From Panicum virgatum (taxonomy: Eukaryota; Streptophyta; Magnoliopsida; Poales; Poaceae), in the NCBI RefSeq assembly GCF_016808335.1, contig NC_053149.1:28827339-28891338 (forward strand): 64,000 nucleotides of DNA, written 5' to 3'. The translations under genes were made by a program, and so were the position numbers. The notes under the pieces were generated by a model. That model ran no database searches and was not told where the DNA came from. It saw only the letters and a list, made by a program, of their open reading frames with translations. Below are positions 55,679 to 64,000 of the stretch, one piece after another (position 1 is the first letter of the stretch; the number at the start of each line of letters is the position of its first letter).

Positions 55679-56695
55679 CTAGACGGTGATGCCGCTCTGG
55701 AAGTAGTCGATGATGTCGTCGTCGGCGATGTTGGGGATGGTGGCCCTTGTGTCGAAGAAGCGCTTGACGTAGGATCTGATCGACTCGCCTTGCTTCTTCT
55801 TGCACATGGACAGGGCATGGCGAGTAGCCACTCGATGTAGTGACCCTTGAAAGTTGTCGACGAACACCTTCTTGAGGTTCTCCCATGAGTGTATCGATTC
55901 GTGCGCCAAGCTTTCGAGCCACGTGAGGGGTGCAGGTTCCAGGGCCATCGGGAAGTAGAGGACCTTGGTGTTGGTGTCTTTCCCTGCAACACTAATAGCG
56001 GTCGAATATAAACGTAACCATTGGGCAGGGTCTTGCTTACCATCGTACTTTTGGATATTCGTGGGCTTGAAATCCTTCGGGTACTCGGCGTTGTCGAATA
56101 CTCTGCTAATGGCTTGGAAGCAGTCGGAGTTGTCTGCGAGCTGCGATCTGCGTCTTGCGTTGATGATGTCCCGTGTGTCCACAATGGAATCGGCTACTTC
56201 CTCCCTGTTGCGCCCGCAGTTGTTGTTGTTGTTGTTGCGATTTGGCTGAGGCCCAGGGGCTTGGTTTGCCCTGGGTCAATGGTTACTTGCAACTTCTTGA
56301 TCCTCCTAGTTTCTTTGATTTTGCTCCTCCAACTGTTGTTGTCGGTGATGGCCTCCAGGAGTGCGACTTGCTTGAGGTATGACTGTTGCAGTGACCCTTG
56401 ATCGGGTGCCATGGAGTGAGGACAATGGGTTTTGTCTCTCGAGTTGTTCAACATCATTCTGGGCAAGGTGTATGACACGCTCCATCTCCGGGTTTTGAGG
56501 CATCTGCATGAGTCGCAGGGTCGCTTCTGTCATCGCAGCAATTGGTGTTCTGAAGGCAGGGTCAGCGACATTGTCGAATTCGTGGTTGAGGTTGCGGGGG
56601 GGAGGGGGGGGGAAGACAGGCGCGTTCAGCTGCATGAACCCTGTGCTCCTCTTTGCGTCGATTCCTTGCCCTGCGGGCCGTGAGAGTGGCTTCAT
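55679..56695 (-). pseudogene. gag: T2 gag capsid region
   Basis: 56695-56306 is a Pro-rich N-terminal region. 56182-55679 is the capsid core: YDGKQDPAQWLRLYSTAISV, FPMALEPAPLTWLESLAHES, WENLKKVFVDNFQGS, KKKQGESIRSYVKRFFDTRA. It stops at FQSGITV before the next frame. Frame changes between the pieces are visible near 56300 and 55660. Confidence 0.8.
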
Positions 56696-56765
56696 CTTCT
56701 TCTAGTGGAGCATCTTGGGTCAGATTGTCTGCTGAAATCTAATCCAAGGCTTCGTTTAGATCGTG

Positions 56766-57494
56766 CTAGCTAGGTTCCGGTTGTTGGATGATCACTGGAA
56801 CCAGTCGTTCGGTAGAGAAGCTTTCTAGGTCTGAATCGTAGTCAGCTAGGATAGTTCCTCCGGACCCAGTTTCCCTCTCGGTTGCGAGGGGAGTACCGTG
56901 TTGGAACGGAAGATCATCGATGCTGGCGACTTCTCGCAGGTTGTCGAGTAGTTCTGCGAGGGTATGGCTTTGGCAAGATTTGAGTTGCATCTTAGCCAGC
57001 ACATTGGTGATGAAATTTAGGCTGTCTTGAGGTGACTCGACTGGATCTGGGTATACGTCGAAAACGGGTGCCTCCCAACTAGCGGTGACTGAGTGGTTTT
57101 CGACGCAGAGTAGATGATCCAAGCTATTTTCATAGATGGATTTAATTGTTTGTTTGTAAGCAGATGATGAATTGCGCAAGCCGAAGATGGGTTGCGCAAG
57201 AGGAGTCCCAATCCGAGTAGATTTCGGTTTGAGATCAATCTGAGTTCGAGTGGAACTCAAGTTGTTTTCAAGTTTCGTCTCGATCTCCTTGGCGAGGTCG
57301 GGAAGCAACATAATGCCACGATCGTGAGATCTGGCGAGTTTGTTGGAATCTTCCGACGTAGAGATCTTTAGTGTGGAAGAGTTGGTTAGGTGGATGTCGA
57401 AGCCGCCCGAACCATTGGCGATGCAGCCCCACGAGCCGAAGATGAAGGTGGCGCCTCGGGGAGGCGTCATGGTGCTGAGAGCGAAGGTGGCCAT
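56766..57494 (-). pseudogene. T2 N-terminal ORF before gag
   Basis: It is open for 242 codons starting MATFALSTMTPPRGATFIFG, about 50 bases after the LTR and PBS region. It has no domain I recognise; Ser/Leu/Glu-rich segments dominate. Its position suggests an N-terminal extension of gag. A stop and frame change separate it from 56695. Confidence 0.55.
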
Positions 57495-57520
57495 CGAACT
57501 CGCCGATGAACTCGTCGAGT

Positions 57521-57540
57521 TCCCTACCTAGTGCGCTAGT
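57521..57540 (-). other. T2 primer-binding site (diverged)
   Basis: On the minus strand ACTAGCGCACTAGGTAGGGA follows the LTR terminus. It resembles TTTGGCGCGCCAGGTAGGGG of the Y14 intron element, with several changes. Confidence 0.55.
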
Positions 57541-57957
57541 TGTCGGTGTTTACCGCCAAGCCTGCTCAGGGATACCCTTAGCAGTAGGGTTTGTAGGTAG
57601 GGATCGACGGCTCTGGAACTCGATGGTCCAAGGAACACAAAGATTTAGACAGGTTCGGGCCGCGAGTTGCGTAATACCCAACGTCCTGTGTGGTGGTTTG
57701 TATTGCCTTAGGTGTTGATCTCTTTCAAAAGGGTCCGTTCCCGCTCTTATATATCCGGGGGTACAGGGTTACATAGAAAGTCCTAGCCGAGTACAGATGA
57801 AGTCCTACTATAGCACGATCGGGTAGTTTCCTTTGTACTGTAGCTAGTTCTATGCCTATTCGGGTAATTTACAAGAGATGTAAGGTATATCCATGAGCTA
57901 TCCTTTACTCTAGAACATTCTATGCCTATAAGCAGTCCCGCTGCACCGGGTCTGACA
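57541..57957 (-). repeat. 5' LTR of T2
   Basis: It is 417 bp with TGTCGG...TCTGACA ends. A TATA-like tatata (plus-strand ttatatatcc near 57747) is shared with the other copy. Confidence 0.9.
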
Positions 57958-58279
57958 GTCTCTCCTTGCCGATCAGCACTGCAACAGCAGTAGTGCCACC
58001 ACGGAGTCCACACGTGCGGGAGAAGGAAATGCCGTGCATCGATGTGCTAGCACTGCGCGCAAGGCTAGAAGAGAGCGGCGACCAGGAGGAAAGAGGGCCG
58101 GGTTTGGGGCGCGGCAGGGGTAGGTGCGCCCCTAGCCCCCCTCCCACATATATATAGAGCATGCTAATGGGCCATCGACCATGTAGGCCCATTAGTAACC
58201 CTAATCGCTCATAGATCAATATCCATGTGGGCCTTTAATCCATATTGTTATGATTGCCTCTTGGGCATATCACCAACAA
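57958..58279 (-). repeat. Copia LTR, upstream half (host of T2)
   Basis: The minus strand begins TGTTGGTGATATGCCCAAG at 58279. It has a TATA box (ctatatatatg) near 58158-58148 and is cut by T2 at 57963. The downstream half is found at 43634 and below. Confidence 0.75.
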
Positions 58280-59259
58280 TCTCCCACTTGCACTAGAGAC
58301 AATCATCTAGCCAATTTTCTCAACATTCCAACCCCTTAAGTGTGTGCCCTGTTAGGTTCATGTGTAGACGGCTGGTGGAAGAAACCGTTTCCAATCCACA
58401 AGTCAATAGCGACACCTAGCAGGGCATACTGACTCCCGAATGCACATAAAGATCATATTGGCCAAATTAAACCTAGATACACACATACACTAGTCCTTTT
58501 GCCACACGATACCAATCAAGCTCAAGGCGAGATTTGTGCCACCCTTATGATAGCTCAACCATTCACTCGATCAAATAGTGAATCCAATATGACTAACCTT
58601 TAGTCAGTGTGATTAATTCATTAATCACTTTGGCATTGCCATGCACTTCCCAATCCAACTACCTCGAGGGGCCCAGAGATATCTCTCGCATTATTAGGAG
58701 GGGCAAATTTCATCTTGATCCACACACATCCCATTCCATGTTTCATGATACACCCGAAAACTGCTGTTATAGCTACCCAGTTACGGAGTATTGTTTGGCA
58801 GCTCCAAAGCGCACCTCTACACACAGTAAGAAACAATGATGATCTCAGGTCTAAGGATCTAGTAGGTGTATCGTTCGAGACCAACTGATGGCACATATAC
58901 AATAACAATCCCAACAGTGTCTCGGAGTAAGTCAATCTAACACCACGTTCACTAACATGTGACCACATCATTAATTTGATATCTCTATATCCATGATTAA
59001 TGAAATGTAATCCTCAATTAATCCACGTGCTAGTCGGTATATCATTATCGTCCCACGTAATGATGTAGACTATAGACTATTTAGAACAACATCACAATGT
59101 ACAAAGAGTTTCACGGACAACTCACAAACTTGACAATCAATGTAAAATAGTTGCTCAAGGAACGAATAATACTTTATCAAATACACAAACACAGACTTGG
59201 CATAAAATTCTCTGACTCACACAAGAACTACTGACACAAGTATCTAATACCCATAGTGT
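58280..59259 (-). mobile_element. 3' non-coding remnant of the same copia element
   Basis: On the minus strand a purine tract (agtgcaagtgggagat) directly precedes the LTR start, so 58280 onward is the interior 3' end. No RNase H motif is readable. The remnant is cut at 59259 by the T3 LTR. Confidence 0.6.
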
Positions 59260-60065
59260 TGTCGGTCAAAACCCACCGGCGAGTAGCGACAGGCAACACG
59301 AAGAGCCGGGAGGCTGTCGGGGTGCTGGCTGTCACCGGTCCCTCGGTGAACGGCCCAGATCCTGGCACACACCGACGCTTCCGGAGATGCAGGGCGTGCC
59401 ACCTAACCTATACCCGATTAGGAAGGTGCAAACGTGCTTTCAATGGTTTGCCTGCATGCACAAACACATGTAAACATTAGTCCGAGCCGTGGTCGGCTCC
59501 CCGGGACGACTCTTGCATCAGCTTTAAAGAGCCGATCGAGTCCCGGTGTCAGATCAGATCTGCATATCTGGATGTTAAAAGATAAAGAAAATAACTGCAA
59601 AAACTGCTTCAATTAGATATAGTTAATCCAATCCACATCGGGATAACTAGCATTACTCGCCATAAAAAATGCTTCAGTACGAGTAATACCAAGATAAACG
59701 TAAGAACAATGTTGCCCTGATCACAAGAAGTGATCAGGGCAGCATGGCGCTTACTTGGATGAAACCCTAGGATTAGGGGTGGCGGTGCGCCGAGAATTAT
59801 TGTTGCGAGACGTGATGATGTTCTCTCTCCTTTACAAATATCATAGGGTACATATTTATAGTCCAGAGACTTGGAAAACAATCTAAACTAACGTGTCCAA
59901 ATTGGACTCTATCCCTAACCCAAACTGAACTAAATCTAAAGATACATGGCCCACACGGCCCAAACACTCACGCAAAAGCCAATTCACAAGCCTTCTTTAG
60001 TTCCTGCTTTAAGCCCAACTTGCTCGCGGCCCATTAATTAACCCTGTTAATTTATGACGATAACA
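59260..60065 (-). repeat. 3' LTR of T3
   Basis: The plus-strand borders are TGTCGGTCAAAACCC (59260) and GACGATAACA (60065). A minus-strand TATA box (actataaatatg) lies near 59864-59853. Next to it on the minus strand is the PPT aaaccagggggcatg (60080-60066). Confidence 0.75.
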
Positions 60066-60307
60066 CATGCCCCCTGGTTTTGGCAATAATAATTCCAAAA
60101 CCATCTCATTGCTTCATCTTCCTGTTGATGCTCATTAAAAACGCACTACAACCACCACGGAAGACGCAACAACGTCTCTGCAGCCAGCTCCTCGTAGAAT
60201 GTGAATATGCCGATCCATCTTCCATTCTTTATTATTTAATCTCACCCTGAATCAACTCCTTTCACCACAAACTCACCTTCCTCCCATAGCCCACATCAGC
60301 CATTGCG

Positions 60308-60838
60308 ATGTCCTCCTCCTCTGGCTCCAACTCCATTGGCTCCCCTCTCTCCCCCCTTCCTCGAGTTCCTCCGCCTCCTCCCTCGACTCCATCTCCGAAA
60401 GCCGAGAGCCGACGCCGGAGTACGACCCGACGGCAGCGCACGAGGCGCTCGCTCCTCCGCATTGGGATGCAGAAGAGTTCGACTTCGGGGTTGTCTCTAT
60501 GGACGACGAGCCCAAGACCGAGGGCCAGGACCTCCGGCTCCTGTCCCAAGAGGAGCCGGAGAGCAACAGCAACGACGACTTCTCCTGGGTTGGAGCCGAT
60601 TCCTCCTCGGAAGTGGAGATCAACTCCTCCTCTAGCGGCGATGACCCGATGGCCAGAAATGCCTTCCGGTTCCTCGGGTCCCTCGAGGGGGACAGCGAAG
60701 AAGAAAGCAACAGCGGCGGCGGCCGCTGGAGCAGCGACGACGAGGCCAGCGACGGCAGCAGCACCGACGAGAGCGGCAGCAGCGACGATGATGGCGACGA
60801 CGGTACCCAGGTACCTACGGGTGGTAGATGTAGGTAGT
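60308..60838 (+). pseudogene. Acidic Ser/Asp/Glu-rich antisense ORF of T3 (one frameshift)
   Basis: The start ATG at 60308 gives MSSSSGSNSIGSPLSP. A one-base loss in the C-run at about 60351-60356 moves the frame, after which SLDSISESREPTPEYDPTAA, HWDAEEFDF and SMDDEPKTEGQDLRLLSQEE follow, ending in a Ser/Asp/Gly tail with the stop at 60836-60838. A polyadenylation-like aataaa lies about 80 bases downstream (near 60919). It has no introns. Proteins of this acidic type are recurrent in grass retrotransposon antisense regions; the function is unknown. Confidence 0.6.
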
Positions 60839-61205
60839 ACTGTAAGGTAGACTGAGCCGAAGGATTCGCCCCTTTGTCAAATCAGCTCTTCCTCTTGTAA
60901 AAACTTTATCTTTAATGAATAAAGCTTCCTATCACTTAATTGCTTGCTCGGACAACCCTTCAAAAGCCGATGGTACCGCATCAGGCTTTACCAATATTCA
61001 AGAGCCGACGAAATTCAAAATTGGAATCAACCAGCATAAGAACAGAACATCACCTCCACTCTGAATCCAACTCGAAATAGACATTCCAAATCCGAGCACA
61101 ATTCGAGAATCCCGCTCCATATGTTCGAGCGAAAACTCACAAAGTATCCAAAACTTGAACCAAAGCCCGCAAAACAACCAAACCCTAAGTTAGCAGATCT
61201 GAACC
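60839..61205. other. Spacer between the acidic ORF and the PMD gene model
   Basis: It holds an aataaa-type signal near 60919 and then AT-rich sequence. It could contain the 3' UTR of the first ORF and the promoter of the second. Confidence 0.4.
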
Positions 61206-64000
61206 ATGGCGGACTCCGAAGCTCAAACAGCGAGATCTCCAATCACCGATACGGCAATCTATGGCCTGAAGGTAATATTCAGCCTATCATTTTAACTTTC
61301 TTCAGCTCACCAAACCTCCAAATGAATTAAACTCTGAAATATGACACCATATATAAATTTCTGAATTTCTGAACTCCAGGTGTCAGACATCCTTTCGCCG
61401 CATCCTTCCAATCCCAAATCCTTTTGTCTTGGCCCACGAGTTTATGAAAATCACACAGATTTAATCTCCTATGAAGCGAATAGAATCGCTTTCGTAAGTC
61501 AAGACATTAATTTAAATTCCTAGGCCAACTGCTTAAGAGCCTGGCCTAATCCACCCGAGAGCTGGATTGCATGGTATAGCAGAGTAGCAAAAACCTATAT
61601 GCCCTTGTGGCAAGAATTGAACATAGCTAATGCACTCAGTTTATCATTATCCCCCCTTGATAAAGATGAAAACCTTCTGAAAACCATCGGCTATTTCTGG
61701 TCCGACACTCTGAACGGTTTCCTCTTTGGTCATGGACCCATGATCCCTACTCTGCTAGATGTTACCATGATTACTGGCCTAGACATTAGTTCCCCTGATC
61801 CTGCAGCCCACAGAATGGTAGAAGCCCCCTTCAAACTTTCATCCAAGGCAGACTGCACAAACTGGAGTACTTACATGAACCAGCACATAAAGACAAAAGG
61901 TCCAGTAACTAAAAAGGAACACACAGCCTTTTTAAATCTTTGGTTAGAACATTTTATTTTCTGTGGTCCTTCCTTAGCTCCAACTAAGAATTACCTTCCT
62001 TTGGCTTACCATCTGGCCCATGGCAACCGCACTAGCCTAGGCAAACTTTTTCTCGGAGAAACAAACAGATGTCTCCATCTGATGACAACTAATTTTCTCA
62101 ACCAAAGGAAACTCAGAACTGGAGGCCCTTGGTGGTTTATTCAGTTATTGGCACAACTCTACTTCCAGCATCAGATTCCAAACTTTCAAAGCCTAGCCAA
62201 GAATTTCTTCCCCGACAAGAATGGCAAGCCAATTAGATGCACTAGCTATGGCCAAGCCCTATTCAGCCTCCCTGGCAGCAAACTGAACTCGACAGATGTA
62301 GCAAACTGGTTTAGAGTCTTCTACAAAGGTCTAGACAATCCCCTCTACTTTCCATTCACTGAATCTGAATCCTTTGAGAACCCAACTACCTTCAGGCTGG
62401 ACAGCTTTGCCGATGACGACAGCACTCGGCATCTATATTCCCTGATGATCCGACCTGTCTTCCTCCCTGTTGGCATAAGTACTTCCAATAGAATCATCAA
62501 ACCAGGTTGTGAAACCTATCAACCAGTCATAGCAGCTCGGCAATTTGGCTTAGTACAAGTCCCTCCCCACTTCCTTATTCACCACTTGTTGGAGAATAGA
62601 GCCGATTTACCTGATGGTCTTACCAACTCAAGATGCTATAGCATGTTTGACAACCTCCACATTCCAATACCAGCCGATCTGTCCTTTACTCCCTCGTCAA
62701 TCGACTTTAACACATTTTGGGAAATGTGGAAAACTCATGTATTTAGAAGAGCTTTAGGCCCTCTACAACAGCAAATTGATCCTAAATACGCAATCCCCGA
62801 GGAAGAGGTACTGAATCCGTGCACCTATTTTTTCTAAGTCCTCCACCACTTTACTTGGCTAACCCTGCTTACCTTGCTTACAGCAACAAGATGATCCAGA
62901 ACCCATGACCAGTGACGGGGAGCCATTCTACTTCCTTCCAACCGCCCCTGATGTTCTTTTTTGCAAGGAGTCACCGCCAATGAAGAAAGTAATAATGACT
63001 GCTCAGCCAGACTCACCCCAGTCGGCTTCTAAGCGGAGACAAACCTCTGGAAGTGCTGCCCCCCAAGTCCCGACTAAGAAAAGGAAGATCATCGCAAGAT
63101 GAGTCATCAAGAAAATAGTACAACCTTCCTCGAATCTATCAGAATCCAACACCAACCAGGTAATTCATCTCTCCGAAACTTCTTTCTCATGCATATATAT
63201 TCTGGTTGACTGTAATCCTATTTTCAGGACGCAGCTGGAGACACCCTCGGTACTGGAAGCCCAGCATGACAGGGAACCACCGTTCATGAAGCCGACACTG
63301 GAACAACTAAAGTCCAAGAACAGCAAGGATCAACCATCGTCTCAGCAGAAATTCGCAGTGAAGGAACTGCAACAGCTGATGTACTAATGGAAGCTCAACC
63401 CGGAACTCCCGAAGCTCCGATGGAGGTGCGTGATGAATAGGCTGACATAGCCGATGCCCCTATTGTTGCCACAAACCCAATTGAGCCGATCACACCCGGA
63501 CCGACCATCGCTTCTTCCTCAGAACAGGTAACACTACATGAGCCGATTCTAAATCAGCCGATAATTCCATTGATGCACCTTGTTCCCAAAACTAACTCCA
63601 CTATCTCCACAGGGCTTCAATATTTCAGCTTTGCTCTCGTTTGACCCAGCATCAATAGGACTGATCACCCCTGGACCGAAAGTACCATCATCACGGCAGC
63701 CGATTGACCTCGCGGATCAGCTACAACATATCAAAGGTCTGCTATCTGCTCCAATCAGTACCATGGTTGACGATTCCAGCGGAATAAAGAAAATCCTTGA
63801 GCAGATAGAATCCCAACTCCCAGAGTCACTTCAGGTCAAGCTCTGGCTAGCCAGCCATCTTCCCTTCTTTTCGGGCAGAGGTGAAAGCAGCACAACAGAG
63901 AATAGAACTATGTCATTCTCAAATTCCTCTGAAAGCCGATGCTCAAAGGTGCAAGATGCTCAACCAGAAGAAAGCAACTCTGAACGCCAAAGCCGATATC
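61206..64000 (+). pseudogene. Plant mobile domain (PMD) protein, antisense ORF of T3
   Basis: Exon model: 61206-61271 (ATG, MADSEAQTARSP), 61380-61493, 61524-62807, 62884-63159, 63228-63527 and 63613 to beyond the window. All introns are phase 0. Exon 3 encodes 428 open codons with the PMD pattern: RAWPNPPESWIAWYSRVAKT, ALSLSLSPLDKDENLL, FLFGHGPMIPTLLDVTMITG. Exon 4 has an NLS-like TKKRKIIAR. Introns are 108, 30, 76, 68 and 85 nt; 30 is too short for normal splicing and holds a TAG. The C-terminal part has TGA 63100, TGA 63267 and TAG 63438, and a T-run frameshift near 63868 before a coiled coil (AEVKAAQQRIEL). PMD proteins (MAIL/MAIN relatives) act in transposon silencing and development. 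Confidence 0.75.

Larger units (their letters stand above)
43635..57957 (-). mobile_element. T2: Tat-like Ty3-gypsy retrotransposon, both LTRs and TSD gtctc
   Basis: The LTRs are 43635-44050 and 57541-57957, flanked by gtctc at 43630-43634 and 57958-57962. On the minus strand come an N-terminal ORF, gag, protease, RT, RNase H and integrase (57494 to about 51300), a tandem-repeat tract, and an antisense spliced ORF (plus strand, 44668-46994). A 3.35-kb solo LTR is nested at 47148-50499. By eye the two LTRs differ at about 30 of 417 positions. Pol carries lethal changes. Confidence 0.95.
59260..64000 (-). mobile_element. T3: 3' end of a Tat-like gypsy element (runs off the window)
   Basis: It consists of a 3' LTR (59260-60065), a PPT-like tract and two plus-strand ORF groups that in this lineage lie antisense between integrase and the 3' LTR. 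Pol would lie beyond 64000. The flank 'agtgt' (59255-59259) is the expected TSD half. Confidence 0.7.

Overview
This window comes from a plant nuclear genome, almost certainly a grass and probably a panicoid one. The evidence is two intron-containing host genes with typical plant splice sites, embedded in nested LTR retrotransposons of grass-type families. These include Tat/Grande-like Ty3-gypsy elements with antisense ORFs, long-LTR elements ending TGTAACACCC/GGGTGTTACA, and copia elements primed by initiator-Met tRNA. There are no prokaryotic features, operons or CRISPR arrays. The assignment to panicoids is inference.

Bases 1-21514 form a retrotransposon nest. The left end holds the tail of a copia-type LTR and the 5' part of a plus-strand Athila-like gypsy element (LTR, PBS region repeated at a 96-bp period, broken gag). 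Near 3705 this is fused to the truncated 3' side of a minus-strand Tat-like gypsy element (T1), whose single remaining LTR is 20831-21514. T1 has been split by three later insertions: a minus-strand long LTR (about 5071-8933), a plus-strand copia-type solo LTR (9789-11254, TSD ataat), and a complete non-autonomous gag-protease element (11730-15542, TSD actgt) inside the integrase gene.

Bases 21515-36858 form the gene island. Two host genes lie in tandem on the minus strand. The first is a DSP1-like dual-specificity phosphatase (exons 25558-22541) with an in-frame TAA before its catalytic exon. The second is Y14/RBM8A, an exon-junction-complex core protein (27099-35125, four exons, 192 codons) that looks intact. 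The 5.4-kb first intron of Y14 carries a complete 2.95-kb LTR element (TSD gctat) and a tRNA-derived SINE with 28-bp target-site duplications.

Bases 36859-64000 form a second nest. A 5'-truncated LINE (15-bp TSD) was split by a 5.2-kb Ty1/copia element. A minus-strand copia LTR was split by a complete 14.3-kb Tat-like element (T2, TSD gtctc). T2 itself received a 3.35-kb solo LTR (TSD aatct) inside its array of about 120-bp tandem repeats. The right end is a third Tat-like element (T3): its 3' LTR is 59260-60065, and its antisense ORFs include a six-exon plant-mobile-domain (PMD) gene model that runs off the window.

The most striking theme is that each of the three Tat-like elements carries a different spliced antisense ORF downstream of pol. 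T1 has a short WAP/WAE-type ORF. T2 has a protein with a globular N-terminus and coiled-coil C-terminus. T3 has an acidic ORF plus a PMD protein. Their pol genes are mostly dead (integrase Glu to Lys, RT catalytic Asp to Asn, multiple stops), while parts of the antisense ORFs remain open.
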